DNA of 64,000 nucleotides from Clostridia bacterium (lineage in GTDB: Bacteria; Bacillota; Clostridia; Christensenellales; Aristaeellaceae). Below the pieces are notes generated by a model. It worked only from the letters and a program-made list of their open reading frames with translations, was not told where the DNA came from and searched no databases. The DNA is taken from the NCBI GenBank assembly GCA_900769075.1, contig CAAGFE010000060.1:1-64000 (forward strand), read 5' to 3'. A program made the position numbers and the translations under genes. This document shows positions 1-8,422 of the stretch, piece by piece. The first letter of the stretch is position 1. Each line of letters begins with the position of its first letter.

Positions 1-9
1 AATCGGCGA

Positions 10-165
10 GCCCCTTCGGGGCGGTTAAACGGGGCAATGCCCCTGTGCGGCGATTTTCGTGCTTTTCCGTAGGAAAAGCTTCCTTACGGGAGGGAACGGC
101 CGGGAGCGCAGCGACCAGTGACCGAGCGCATATCTCAAACAAGTGGCCTCTGGCCACTTGTTTGA
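10..165. repeat. Cluster of four perfect small hairpins
   Basis: Four perfect inverted repeats lie close together: GCCCC/GGGGC (10-22), GGGGC/GCCCC (31-43), GCTTTTCC/GGAAAAGC (61-79) and a 14-bp pair TCAAACAAGTGGCC/GGCCACTTGTTTGA (135-148 and 152-165, loop TCT). None is followed by a clear T-run on either strand, so they are not convincing terminators. No reading frame here looks real. The block directly abuts a truncated acetyltransferase, so it may be the edge of an inserted palindromic element. The other end lies outside the window. Confidence 0.5.
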
Positions 166-174
166 CACGCTGTG

Positions 175-312
175 CTATTTCATGTAAGTTTCATTCCCCG
201 GATTGGTGTCTTCATCGTGATATTTCGCCAGCAGCTCCGCAAAGGCGATGCGCTGCGTTTGCCAGATCATGTCCGCATCTTCCATGCCGGCGTGCACAAG
301 GCTAACCTCCAT
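175..312 (-). pseudogene. N-terminal fragment of a GNAT N-acetyltransferase
   Basis: A good ribosome site (AGGAGGG) precedes ATG at 312, and the frame runs only 45 codons to TAG. The peptide starts MEVSLVHAGMEDADMIWQTQ and continues with an AFAELLAKY..DEDTNPGNE segment, which resembles the first two helices of GNAT acetyltransferases. The acetyl-CoA binding part is missing: just past the stop lies the 14-bp palindrome at 135-165. I read this as a gene cut by insertion or deletion. It could instead be a genuinely small protein, but its similarity to the start of a larger domain argues against that. Confidence 0.55.
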
Positions 313-333
313 GAGCTTCCCTCCTGAAATGAC

Positions 334-362
334 AAAAGCCGCCGCAAAAGGCTCGCGGCGGC
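334..362 (-). terminator. Intrinsic terminator after yigZ
   Basis: Reading the minus strand, GCCGCCGC pairs perfectly with GCGGCGGC across a short loop and is followed by TTTTGTC. It lies just past the yigZ stop and closes the T-box operon. Confidence 0.75.
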
Positions 363-366
363 CGTC

Positions 367-1008
367 TTATTGATCTGTGTCCCACGCCTGGTAGGATTCA
401 TCCTCCAGCAGGTACTCAAACCTCGCGTCCGTCAGACGGATGAGGTCGGCAATCACGCTTTCCGCGTCCTTCTCCCGAACCAGCAGCGTGAAGCCTACGG
501 CGGTGGTGAATTCGCTGCCCACTAGCTGCACCGGCATGGCTTTCAGCGCGTGGGTCACCCTGTCCCACAGGGGATAGGCCACCTCGCACAGGTACCGCTG
601 GCTGGGCTCCATCACCACAACCTGCGCCGCCTTGAGGGCGATCACCGTGCCCTGGGTATAGGCCCGGACAAGCCCGCCTGCCCCCAGCAGCACACCGCCG
701 AAATAGCGCGTCACCACCACGCAGCAGTTGACCACGCCTTGGGCCTTGAGCACATCCATCATGGGGAGCCCTGCGGTACCCCCGGGCTCGCCATCATCGG
801 AGTAGCGCATGATGCCTGCGTTCCGTCCGATGATGTAGGCGTAGCAGTTGTGGGTCGCGTCCTTGTGCTTCGTGCGGATTTTCTGCAGGAAGGCCAGGGC
901 TTCCTCCTCGGTTTCACATGGGCAGGCGTAGCCGATGAAGCGGCTCTTGTTGATGATCACTTCATCAGCTGCCTCCTGGCGCAGGGTCTTGTAGGGTGCG
1001 GTACTCAT
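367..1008 (-). CDS. yigZ: YigZ/IMPACT family protein
   Basis: 213-residue protein of the YigZ/IMPACT family (UPF0029). The N-terminal half carries the family signature region (KSRFIGYACP near residue 20, HNCYAYIIG near 55, YSDDGEPGGTAGLPM near 70, then VVVTRYFGG and LGAGGLVRAY). The C-terminal part matches the usual ferredoxin-like extension. Eukaryotic IMPACT acts on the GCN1/GCN2 translation-stress pathway; the bacterial role is not settled. The start at 1008 overlaps the tyrS stop (ATGA), so the two genes are translationally coupled and the protein belongs to the Tyr T-box operon. A longer upstream frame exists but overlaps tyrS and lacks a ribosome site. Confidence 0.9.
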   Translation of the reverse strand: MSTAPYKTLRQEAADEVIINKSRFIGYACPCETEEEALAFLQKIRTKHKDATHNCYAYIIGRNAGIMRYSDDGEPGGTAGLPMMDVLKAQGVVNCCVVVTRYFGGVLLGAGGLVRAYTQGTVIALKAAQVVVMEPSQRYLCEVAYPLWDRVTHALKAMPVQLVGSEFTTAVGFTLLVREKDAESVIADLIRLTDARFEYLLEDESYQAWDTDQ

Positions 1009-2231
1009 TTGAGCATCAGGCGGCGGAAGCCCTTCTTGCCCTTTTGCAGCATCAGGCCGTCCGCACCGAACTGCTCTGCGGAAATGGCCGCATTCAGGTC
1101 GGTGACCTTCTCGTCCGCCACCAGCACCGCGCCGGCCTTGATCTGGTTGCGCGCGTCGGACTGGCTCTTGCACAGGCCGGACTTGACCAGCATGGTGGTC
1201 ACGCGGGCGTCCTCGGCCAGTTCCGCCGCGGTCAGCTCAAAGGAAGGGACGCTGGCGCTGTTCATGCCGCCGCCGAACAGGGAAGCCGCTGCCTCCGCCG
1301 CCTTCTGTGCTTCTTCCTCGCCGTGCACCAGCTTGGTGACCTCAAAGGCCAGCACCTTCTTGGCCTCGTTAATGGCGCTGCCCTCCAGCGCGCCCAGGCG
1401 GCGAACCTCATCCATGGGCAGGAAGGTCAGCAGCCCCAGGCACTTTTCGACATCCTTGTCGTCAATGTTGCGCCAGTACTGGTAGAAGTCGAAGGGCGAG
1501 GTCTTGTTGGGATCAAGCCACAGCGCGCCCTTTTCGGTCTTGCCCATCTTCTTGCCGTCGTGGGTGAGCAGCAGCTGGAAGGTGCAGGCGAAGGCCTTCT
1601 CGTTGTCCTTGCGGCGGACGAGATCAGCGCCGCCCAGCATGTTGCTCCACTGGTCGTTGCCGCCCATTTCCAGCCGGCAGCCGTAGCGGTGGAACAGCTC
1701 CAGGAAGTCGTAGGACTGCATAAGCATGTAGGTGAATTCCAGGAAGGACAGGCCGTTCTCGCTTTCCATGCGGGCGCGGTAGCAATCGGCGCGCAGCATG
1801 GTGTTGACGGAGAACATGGAGCCGATGTCCCGCATGAATTCGATGAAGTTCAGGTGGCGCAGCCAGTCGCCGTTGTTGACGATGATGGCCTTGTCGTCGG
1901 AGAAATCCAGGAAGCGGCTCATCTGCTTCTTGATGCACTCCACGTTGTGGTCGATGGTCTCCACGGTCATCATCTTGCGCATGTCAGTCTTGCCGCTGGG
2001 GTCGCCGATCATCGCGGTACCGCCGCCCATCAGCGCAATGGGCTTGTGACCGGCTTTCTGCATGTGAGCCATGGCCATGATCGGGATGTAGTGGCCGATG
2101 TGCAGGGAATCGGCGGTGGGGTCAAAGCCCACGTAGAAGGTGGTGGGTTCTTCCAGCTGCTTGTACAGCTCGTCCTCAAAGGTGACCTGCGCGATAAAGC
2201 CGCGCTCCTTCAGTACGTCAAGAATGTGCAT
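1005..2231 (-). CDS. tyrS: Tyrosyl-tRNA synthetase
   Basis: 408-residue class I aminoacyl-tRNA synthetase that charges tRNA-Tyr. The Rossmann catalytic domain has the HIGH motif intact (DSLHIGHY, around residue 43) and a KMSKS-type loop reading KMGKT around residue 228. A C-terminal S4 RNA-binding domain follows (KSGLCKSQSDARNQIKAGAV). ATG at 2231 was chosen because AGGAGG sits 8 bases upstream; upstream in-frame codons lack a site. It is the second gene of the operon behind the tyrosine T-box, so uncharged tRNA-Tyr should raise its expression. Confidence 0.97.
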   Translation of the reverse strand: MHILDVLKERGFIAQVTFEDELYKQLEEPTTFYVGFDPTADSLHIGHYIPIMAMAHMQKAGHKPIALMGGGTAMIGDPSGKTDMRKMMTVETIDHNVECIKKQMSRFLDFSDDKAIIVNNGDWLRHLNFIEFMRDIGSMFSVNTMLRADCYRARMESENGLSFLEFTYMLMQSYDFLELFHRYGCRLEMGGNDQWSNMLGGADLVRRKDNEKAFACTFQLLLTHDGKKMGKTEKGALWLDPNKTSPFDFYQYWRNIDDKDVEKCLGLLTFLPMDEVRRLGALEGSAINEAKKVLAFEVTKLVHGEEEAQKAAEAAASLFGGGMNSASVPSFELTAAELAEDARVTTMLVKSGLCKSQSDARNQIKAGAVLVADEKVTDLNAAISAEQFGADGLMLQKGKKGFRRLMLK

Positions 2232-2263
2232 TGGGGAAATCCTCCTCATCATGTTTTGCAATG

Positions 2264-3448
2264 TTATTTGGAAGCCTCCGCGATCACTTCGCGGATGATG
2301 GCCATGCCCTTGTGAATCTGCTCCACCGTGGAGTTGGAGAAGTTCATGCGCAGCGTGTTGTCGTGGCCGCCCTCGGCAAAGAAGTGGGTGCCGGGAACGT
2401 AGGCCACGCCGCGCTCCACGCAGGTGCTCAGCATATCCAGCGCGTTGAGATGCTCAGGCAGCTCCACCCAGATGAACAATCCGCCCTCGGGGTGGGTGTA
2501 GGTCGTTCCCTCGGGGAAGGTGGACAGCTCATCAAGCATCGTGTCCAGCTGTTCCTTATAGGAAGCACAGATGCTCTTGATGTGATCGGGCAGCAGATTG
2601 CGGCGCAGGAACTGGTCGACGATGGCCTGGGTCAGGCTGGACGTGTGAACATCCGCGGACTGCTTGCCGACGGTGCACTTGCGGATGATCCGCGCATCTC
2701 CGGCCATATAGCCCACGCGCAGGCCGGGGGAGATGATCTTGGAGAAGGAGCCGAGGAACACCACCCAGCCGTCCTTGTCGTAGGACTTGATGGAGGGTAG
2801 CGCCGTACCGGCATAGCGCAGATCGCGGTAGGGATCGTCCTCCGCCACCACCACGCCGTATTTCGCTGCCAGCTCCGCGATGGGCTGACGGCGATCCGCC
2901 GCCAGCGTCTTGCCGGTAGGATTCTGGAAGGTCGGGATGGTGTAGAGGAGCTTCGGGTGATGCTTGACGATGGCTTCCTCCAGCTTGTCAATGATGATGC
3001 CGCCCTCGTCGCTCTCCACGGGCACCAGGGTTGCTTCATACAGGCGCATGCACTGCATGTTGCCCAGGAAGGTGGGATTTTCCACCAGGATCACGTCGCC
3101 GGGATTGATCAGCGCCTTGCACAGCAGATCCATCGCCTGGGTGGAGCCGGTGGTGGGCAGGATGGCATCCACCTTGCAGCCCAGCGCATCCTCTGCAAAG
3201 GTGCGCAGGCTTTCCAGCAGGGGCGCATACCCCTCGGTCGCGCCGTACTGCAGGATGGTCTTGCCGTCCTTTTCCAGCACTTCCTTGGCAATCTTCGCAC
3301 ACACATCATCCGGCAGGGCGGATTTGGCCGGGTTGCCGCCCGCGAAGGAAATCATGCCGGGCTTGGCGATGAGCTTGAAGATCTCGCGGATGGCGCTGCC
3401 GGACACGCTGTCGAACCGGCGCGCGTATTGCAGCTGTTCCAGATTCAT
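2264..3448 (-). CDS. PLP-dependent aminotransferase, fold type I (class I/II)
   Basis: 394-residue aminotransferase of the family that includes 2-aminoadipate, aromatic and branched-chain transaminases (LysN/ARO8/MocR-like domain without the DNA-binding part). The PLP-binding lysine is K237 in LGSFSKIISPGLRVG, and the cofactor region TTGSTQAMDLL and substrate-arginine region near the C-terminus (NTLRMNFS) are present. ATG at 3448 follows AAGGAGGGTG. It is the first gene behind a T-box whose specifier reads UAC (Tyr) and precedes tyrS, so my inference is that it acts on tyrosine or its keto acid (4-hydroxyphenylpyruvate). The sequence alone does not fix substrate choice. Confidence 0.85.
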   Translation of the reverse strand: MNLEQLQYARRFDSVSGSAIREIFKLIAKPGMISFAGGNPAKSALPDDVCAKIAKEVLEKDGKTILQYGATEGYAPLLESLRTFAEDALGCKVDAILPTTGSTQAMDLLCKALINPGDVILVENPTFLGNMQCMRLYEATLVPVESDEGGIIIDKLEEAIVKHHPKLLYTIPTFQNPTGKTLAADRRQPIAELAAKYGVVVAEDDPYRDLRYAGTALPSIKSYDKDGWVVFLGSFSKIISPGLRVGYMAGDARIIRKCTVGKQSADVHTSSLTQAIVDQFLRRNLLPDHIKSICASYKEQLDTMLDELSTFPEGTTYTHPEGGLFIWVELPEHLNALDMLSTCVERGVAYVPGTHFFAEGGHDNTLRMNFSNSTVEQIHKGMAIIREVIAEASK

Positions 3449-3475
3449 TGGGGAATCACCCTCCTTGTAAAATAG

Positions 3476-3750
3476 AAAAAAACACCTTCTCCGGCATAAA
3501 CCGGGGAAGGCGATGACAAACATCACGGTACCACTTCCGTTCGGCTGACGAATCAGCCCTCAGCGAGGAACAAGCATTCCTCCCGCGCTGTAACCGGCGC
3601 ACCGGATGAAGCCTACTGACCTCAAAGGGTGTTCAGCCCATGGCTCGGAGCTGTATTTCGCCCATTCGTGCGCATCGCTTCCTCGCAGCGGCCGGAAGCT
3701 CTCTGAAGATGCGTCAGCAGTCAGGCTACTCGTCTCCTCATTGCCTTGTT
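3476..3750 (-). promoter_or_regulatory. Tyrosine-specific T-box riboswitch leader with terminator
   Basis: The minus-strand leader has the features of a T-box. Stem I shows a base helix GGC/GCC, a K-turn, helix GGAG/CUCC, and a specifier loop with 5' AGUA and 3' GAAAUACA. The specifier UAC is at 3653-3655 and is followed by A; the upper arm carries AGAGAG and a GGAAGC return strand. The antiterminator T-box sequence AAGTGGTACCGTG is at 3524-3536. The terminator CGCCTTCCCCGG/CCGGAGAAGGTG (3483-3512) ends in seven T. The specifier UAC indicates tRNA-Tyr, which agrees with tyrS in the operon. Confidence 0.9.
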
Positions 3751-3756
3751 GTGAGT

Positions 3757-3785
3757 ATTATAAGCAGAATGTGCGCCCTTGTCAA
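3757..3785 (-). promoter_or_regulatory. Sigma-A promoter of the T-box operon
   Basis: Consensus TTGACA (3780-3785) and TATAAT (3757-3762) with a 17-bp spacer on the minus strand. Transcription should start about 3750, at the foot of T-box stem I. Confidence 0.9.
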
Positions 3786-3891
3786 GGAGATTTTTCCCGA
3801 AAGGCAGCCAATCGACAATATGCGCTTCATGCCCCCGGGTGAGCGGGCAGGGAAGATGGATGCCCCTCGGACACCGTAGCAGCCGAACAGG

Positions 3892-4251
3892 TTATCCGAT
3901 TCCATGTTTCTCTGCCCGATTCATGATTTCCATCGCTGCTCCGCCCAGCACACACCACAGCAGCGAGAAGGGCACGCAGACCTGTCCGCGCCAGTTCAGC
4001 GGCATCTGCCGATAGTCCCATACGCGATAATCCTGATTCCAGATGCATCCGCACAGCCCTTCAATCCCCGTGATCGCGGTACCGCACAGAACGGCTCTGG
4101 CCGGCCGGGAAATCTGCAGACGTCTGATGCGGTTGGCAAGCACTGCTGCGCAGCCTCCGGCAAGCGCCATGGAGTAATGCGTTCTTCCGCGGTATAGCAG
4201 CTCCAGCGTGGGATATCCAAGCGCGCCCAGCAGAAAGGCATGTTTCATCAT
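3892..4251 (-). CDS. Small membrane protein, putative ABC-transporter type IV (CmpB/PF06541-like)
   Basis: 119-residue protein with about three hydrophobic segments (near residues 4-16, 24-38 and 88-108). The stretch VWDYRQMPLNWRGQVCVPFS followed by LLWCVLGG matches the conserved core of the PF06541 putative ABC-transporter permease family. These proteins are of unknown function and usually 120-250 residues. Start ATG 4251 (or 4248) sits after GAGGTG. It is flanked by the hflC terminator and the T-box promoter region, so it is probably transcribed alone. Between its stop and the T-box promoter (3786-3891) I see no gene. Confidence 0.65.
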   Translation of the reverse strand: MMKHAFLLGALGYPTLELLYRGRTHYSMALAGGCAAVLANRIRRLQISRPARAVLCGTAITGIEGLCGCIWNQDYRVWDYRQMPLNWRGQVCVPFSLLWCVLGGAAMEIMNRAEKHGIG

Positions 4252-4290
4252 CAATCACCTCTGCATGAGTATCCCACGTAAACGCAAACA

Positions 4291-4321
4291 AAATACCGGG
4301 CTGAGGCAGCGCTCAGCCCGG
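4291..4321 (-). terminator. Terminator after hflC
   Basis: Perfect 10-bp stem CCGGGCTGAG/CTCAGCCCGG with a 6-base loop (4296-4321), followed on the minus strand by TATTTTGTTTG. It lies 7 bases past the hflC stop. Confidence 0.85.
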
Positions 4322-4328
4322 CGGACGG

Positions 4329-5351
4329 TTATTGGGTAATGTATTTCATGATGTCAGCGAACAGGGGATTGCCGGGATCCAGCACCAGGGTAGCGTCTTC
4401 GTCTATGGCGGAGCGCAGCGCCTGGAGCGCGCGCCAGTAGGCGTAGAATTCCGGATCGGTGCTGTAGGCCCTGGCGTAGATTTCAGCTGCTTCTGCATCG
4501 GCTTCACCGCGGATCTGGCCCGCCTGGCTCAGCGCGGCGGCTTCAATCTGGCGGGCCTCCAGGTCAGCGGCGGCAACGGCCTTGTTGTAGGCCTCTTCGC
4601 CCTCGGAGCGCAGCTGCTGGGCAACCTTGGCGCGATCGGCCTCCATGCGCGCATAGGTGGAGGAAATGTTGGCCGTGGGCAAGATGGTGCGGTGAATCTG
4701 AATGTCAACAACCTCAATGCCGCGCAGGCACATGTCGTTGTTGATGGTCTTCAGACCGTCCTGGAGCGAGGTGTTCAGGGCTTCCTTGTTGCTGATGAAG
4801 TCATCCGCCATCATGCGGTTGATGGCCTGCACGATCACCGGGTGAATGATGTTGTCCAGCTGGTTTTCCGCAGCGTTCATGCTGCCCAGCTTCAGGCTGA
4901 ACAGCGCCGGGTCAGTGATGTGCCATTGGGCGTAGGTGGTGATATAGTACTGTTTCTTTTCGGCAGTGTTGACCACCTCGCTGGAACTGACGTAGGTGAA
5001 CAGGCGGCCGGAGTACTTTTCCACCTTGTCCACGAAGGGCACCTTGAAGAACAACCCGCTGCCGTAGGTCTTTTTCACCTCATCGCTCAGCGTGATTTCG
5101 CCCGTCAGCTTGTCCTCGTAATTGCTGTGAAACTCGTTGCCATAGTTGAGAATCAGCTTCTTAATCACGCCGAAGCGGCTGACAACGGCCTGCTCGGATT
5201 CCCCGACGATGTACATGCTTTCGCTCAGCAGAATCAGCACGAAGATAGCGATCGCAGCTGCCAGCGCCAGCTTCACGCCGTGCTTCCTGAGGAACTGATT
5301 TCCGCCGGCAGGACGGTAGGGCTTGTTTTGCTGATTGTAATTCCAGGTCAT
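4329..5351 (-). CDS. hflC: HflC-like SPFH/band 7 membrane protein
   Basis: 340-residue protein. It has one N-terminal membrane segment (about residues 28-48, LALAAAIAIFVLILL), then an SPFH (stomatin/prohibitin/flotillin/HflKC) domain opening with VGESEQAVVSRFG, and an alanine- and glutamate-rich coiled coil near 230-290 (RSEGEEAYNKAVAAADLEAR). In E. coli HflK and HflC form a cage-like complex that holds the FtsH protease; whether this pair does so here is inferred from the family. An insert after residue 65 (NYGNEFHSNYEDKLTGEITL) is longer than usual. The start overlaps the hflK stop by 4 bases. Confidence 0.88.
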   Translation of the reverse strand: MTWNYNQQNKPYRPAGGNQFLRKHGVKLALAAAIAIFVLILLSESMYIVGESEQAVVSRFGVIKKLILNYGNEFHSNYEDKLTGEITLSDEVKKTYGSGLFFKVPFVDKVEKYSGRLFTYVSSSEVVNTAEKKQYYITTYAQWHITDPALFSLKLGSMNAAENQLDNIIHPVIVQAINRMMADDFISNKEALNTSLQDGLKTINNDMCLRGIEVVDIQIHRTILPTANISSTYARMEADRAKVAQQLRSEGEEAYNKAVAAADLEARQIEAAALSQAGQIRGEADAEAAEIYARAYSTDPEFYAYWRALQALRSAIDEDATLVLDPGNPLFADIMKYITQ

Positions 5352-6313
5352 TTTGCATTACCTCCTGTCACTGCGGCGGCGTCTTCGGTGGAAACATCGT
5401 TCAGGGTGAGGAGCTTCATCGTATCGCCGCCGTCGACGATGTACAGCCGCCCGGCAGAGGACAGCACCTCTTCCAGGGTTTCCAGCAGCAGGCGGGTGCG
5501 CATCACCTCCGGGGAGGTTGTCTGATACTTCTCCAGAATGGCGTTGAAAACAGCCACGTCAGCCTCAGCGGCAGCGACGGTTTCCGCCTTGTACGCCTCC
5601 GCTTCCGCCGTCACCAGATATGCGTTGGAACGGGCGGTGGGGAGGATGTTGTTCTTGTAGCGCTCCGCCTCGTCCAGGCGCTTGGTCTTTTCGTTCTTGG
5701 CGTTGTTGACGTCCTCGTAGGCTTTTGCCACTTCCTTGGGAACGGTGATGTTCTGGATTCGCACGTCGTTGATCTTCACGCCCATCTGGTAGCTGTCGAT
5801 CAGTGCCTGGAAGTCAGGGAGGACTTCGTTTTCGATTTCCTCCTTGTTCAGCAGCGCATCGTCCAGGGTGCGGTTCTGAATGTTCCGGCGGATGACTGCT
5901 TCAAAGGCCAGCTGCAGTGTGCCTTCGGGATCGTCCACGTCGAAGGTGTACTGCTCCACGTCGCGGATGGTATACTGGTAAATGGCTTCCAGCGACACAA
6001 TGGAATTGTCGGAGGTGAGCATCACGCCCTCATCCTCCTCGTCAATGTAGGAGGCAGCCTTGCCAACGCTGCCCACCCTGGTGGTGCGGAAGCCGTATTC
6101 CATGGTGTGGATCGTGGTCACGCTCTCGCTGATGACGCTCTGCACCAGGGGCAGGTGCCAGTGGATGCCCGGGCCAACCTTGTCGGTGACTTCCCCGAAG
6201 GTGAGCACCAGCGCTTCCTCGCCCTGACCGACACGGTAGATCCCGTTCAAGGCCAGCAGAACGATCACCGCAATCACTGCGAGGATCAACAGGGGCAGCT
6301 TTGCTTTTTTCAT
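5348..6313 (-). CDS. hflK: HflK-like SPFH/band 7 membrane protein
   Basis: 321-residue protein starting MKKAKLPLLILAVIAVIVLL, a single membrane anchor. The SPFH domain opens with YRVGQGEEALVLTFGEV and includes the typical VGPGIHWHLPLVQSV segment, followed by a coiled-coil stretch (KRLDEAERYKNNILPTARSN). ATG 6313 follows AGGAG at a rather long spacing of about 11 bases. A long open frame continues upstream antisense to the next gene, but it is a shadow. It forms a two-gene operon with hflC, and the partner is expected to be an FtsH-type protease encoded elsewhere. Confidence 0.88.
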   Translation of the reverse strand: MKKAKLPLLILAVIAVIVLLALNGIYRVGQGEEALVLTFGEVTDKVGPGIHWHLPLVQSVISESVTTIHTMEYGFRTTRVGSVGKAASYIDEEDEGVMLTSDNSIVSLEAIYQYTIRDVEQYTFDVDDPEGTLQLAFEAVIRRNIQNRTLDDALLNKEEIENEVLPDFQALIDSYQMGVKINDVRIQNITVPKEVAKAYEDVNNAKNEKTKRLDEAERYKNNILPTARSNAYLVTAEAEAYKAETVAAAEADVAVFNAILEKYQTTSPEVMRTRLLLETLEEVLSSAGRLYIVDGGDTMKLLTLNDVSTEDAAAVTGGNAK

Positions 6314-6479
6314 CTGAATGTTCGCTCCTTTCAAGCGATTGGTGATTGGGTACGATAAGAGTGTAGCACAATTGCGAACCCTTGAGAAGGGTCTTTGCAT
6401 GAAAGATACATTTTCGCGTCCCAAAGATTCACCCGGACAGCTGTTTTTGCGCCCCCTTCCGAATTTCCCGGAAAAACCA

Positions 6480-6508
6480 TTGACCTCCCGCGCGAAAAAT
6501 GGTACATT
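6480..6508 (+). promoter_or_regulatory. Promoter of the radical SAM-mutL gene run
   Basis: TTGACC (6480-6485), 17-bp spacer, TACATT (6503-6508), 64 bp ahead of the first gene. It probably starts the long plus-strand transcript. Confidence 0.65.
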
Positions 6509-6571
6509 ATAAGGTGCGTTCGTATGTCCTTCAGGACAGGACGCTTGATGCGGCAAAGGAGGCATCCGTGC

Positions 6572-8422
6572 TTGAATTATCAGGATCAGATTGAAGCCAT
6601 GCTGGAGAAGGTGCAGAAGGCCCCCCGATATACTGGCGGCGAAATGAATACGACCATCAAACCCTGGGAAGAGGCAAAGCTCCGTTTTGCGTTCTGTTTT
6701 CCCGATACCTATGAGGTTGGCATGTCCCACCTGGGCATGAAAATCCTTTATGGCGCGATCAACGCCCAGCCCGACATGCTGTGCGAGCGTGTCTTCATGC
6801 CCTGGGTGGACATGAAGGCCCTGCTGGAGGAAGCGAACCTTCCGCTGTTCTCCATTGAAAACCGCCGCCCGCTGCATGCCTTCGACGTGGTGGGCTTTAC
6901 CCTGCAGTATGAGATGAGTTATACCAATGTGCTGGCCATGCTCAAGCTCGGCGGGATTCCGCTCCTGCGGGAGGAACGCGCGGAGGAGGCGCCCATCATC
7001 GTGGCGGGCGGCCCCTGTGCCTTTAATCCCGAACCCCTGGCGGATTTTATCGACGCTTTCATGGTGGGGGACGGCGAGGAGCAGATCATCGAGCTGAACC
7101 GCGTGATCATGGAAGGCCGCCGGGAGGGCGCTTCCCGGGAGACCATCCTGAAGCGCCTGGCGGGCATCCGCGGCGTGTATGTCCCGGCGCTGTATGACGT
7201 GGCTTACAACGAGGACGGCACGATTTCGTCCATGAAGCCGAACTGCCCGGAGGCCCCTGAGAAGGTGCTCAAGGCCATCATCACCGATCTGGACACCGCC
7301 TATTATCCCAAGGAGATCCCCGTGCCCTACACGGAGATTGTCCATGACCGCATCATGCTGGAAATCATGCGCGGCTGCACCCGGGGCTGCCGCTTCTGCC
7401 AGGCGGGCATGCTGTACCGTCCTGTGCGGGAGCGCAGCCTGGAGCATCTGGTGGAGCTGGCGGAATCGCTGGAAAAGACCACCGGGTACGATGAAATCAG
7501 CCTGAGCAGCCTGTCCTCGGGCGACTATACCTGCCTGGCGGAACTCATCCGGGAGCTGATCCGCCGCCTGAACGAGAAGCGGGTCGCCATCAGCCTGCCC
7601 AGCCTCCGCCTGGACAGCGTCCTCAAGGATGCGCTGACGGAAACCCAGAAGGAGCGCAAGACCAGCCTGACCTTTGCTCCGGAAGCCGGGACCCAGCGCC
7701 TGCGGGACGTGATCAACAAGGGCGTGACCGAGGAGGACCTGATGGAAAAGGTTCGGGATGCCTTTGAGGGCGGCTGGTCCAGCGTGAAGCTGTACTTCAT
7801 GATGGGCCTGCCGACGGAAACCTACGAGGATCTGGACGGTATTGCCGATCTGGCCAGCAAGGTGGTTGCCCAGTATTTCGCCGTTCCCAAGGCCCAGCGG
7901 GCCAAGGGCCTGCGGGTGAATTGCAGCGCTTCCGTGTTTGTCCCCAAGCCCTTCACGCCCTTCCAGTGGGAGCCCCAGGATACCCAGGAGGTTGTCAAGG
8001 CCAAGCAGCAGCATGTTCGGGATGCCTTCAAGCAAATCAAAGGGGCAACCTTCAGTTATCATGAATCCGACCTGAGCTACCTGGAGGCCTGCTTCGCCCG
8101 CGGCGACCGCAGGATGGGCAAGGTTCTGCTGCGCGCCTTTGAGAAGGGCTGCATCCTGGATGGCTGGTCCGAGCAGTTCAACTATGAAGCGTGGCGTGAA
8201 GCCTTCGAGGAAACCGGCGTGGATCCGGCCTTCTACGCCTTCCGCCGCCGCGAAAAGGATGAAATCCTGCCCTGGGATCACATCGACTGCGGAGTCACCA
8301 AGGAATACCTCTGGCGCGAGAAGGAAAAAGCAGACAGGGCTGCAACCACCAGGGACTGCCGCAAGGGCTGCAATGGCTGCGGGCTGCAGCGGTACAAGGG
8401 AGTGTGTTCGTTTTGCGGATGA
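6572..8422 (+). CDS. Radical SAM protein, TIGR03960 family
   Basis: 616-residue radical SAM enzyme. The 4Fe-4S site CTRGCRFC is at about residues 269-276. An N-terminal domain of about 230 residues precedes it, with HLGMKILYG and GGPCAFNPEPLADFIDAF, as in B12-binding-type radical SAM proteins. A Cys-rich tail closes the protein (CRKGCNGCGLQRYKGVCSFC). This family is uncharacterised; it is usually followed by the DUF2344 protein and an RNase G, as here, which suggests a role around RNA or ribosome modification (inference). TTG at 6572 was chosen because AAAGGAGG lies 8 bases upstream; ATG 6548 has no site. Confidence 0.85.
   Translation: MNYQDQIEAMLEKVQKAPRYTGGEMNTTIKPWEEAKLRFAFCFPDTYEVGMSHLGMKILYGAINAQPDMLCERVFMPWVDMKALLEEANLPLFSIENRRPLHAFDVVGFTLQYEMSYTNVLAMLKLGGIPLLREERAEEAPIIVAGGPCAFNPEPLADFIDAFMVGDGEEQIIELNRVIMEGRREGASRETILKRLAGIRGVYVPALYDVAYNEDGTISSMKPNCPEAPEKVLKAIITDLDTAYYPKEIPVPYTEIVHDRIMLEIMRGCTRGCRFCQAGMLYRPVRERSLEHLVELAESLEKTTGYDEISLSSLSSGDYTCLAELIRELIRRLNEKRVAISLPSLRLDSVLKDALTETQKERKTSLTFAPEAGTQRLRDVINKGVTEEDLMEKVRDAFEGGWSSVKLYFMMGLPTETYEDLDGIADLASKVVAQYFAVPKAQRAKGLRVNCSASVFVPKPFTPFQWEPQDTQEVVKAKQQHVRDAFKQIKGATFSYHESDLSYLEACFARGDRRMGKVLLRAFEKGCILDGWSEQFNYEAWREAFEETGVDPAFYAFRRREKDEILPWDHIDCGVTKEYLWREKEKADRAATTRDCRKGCNGCGLQRYKGVCSFCG

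Noticed and set aside
45..305. 86-codon plus-strand frame at the window start
   Set aside because: It runs through the hairpin cluster, has no ribosome site or recognisable sequence, and is antisense to the better-supported GNAT fragment.
3606..3879. Plus-strand frames over the T-box region
   Set aside because: They lie antisense to the structured leader and have no ribosome site.
6314..8281. Long minus-strand open frame continuing upstream of hflK
   Set aside because: It is antisense to the radical SAM gene, has no ribosome site, and its peptide matches nothing. hflK starts at 6313.
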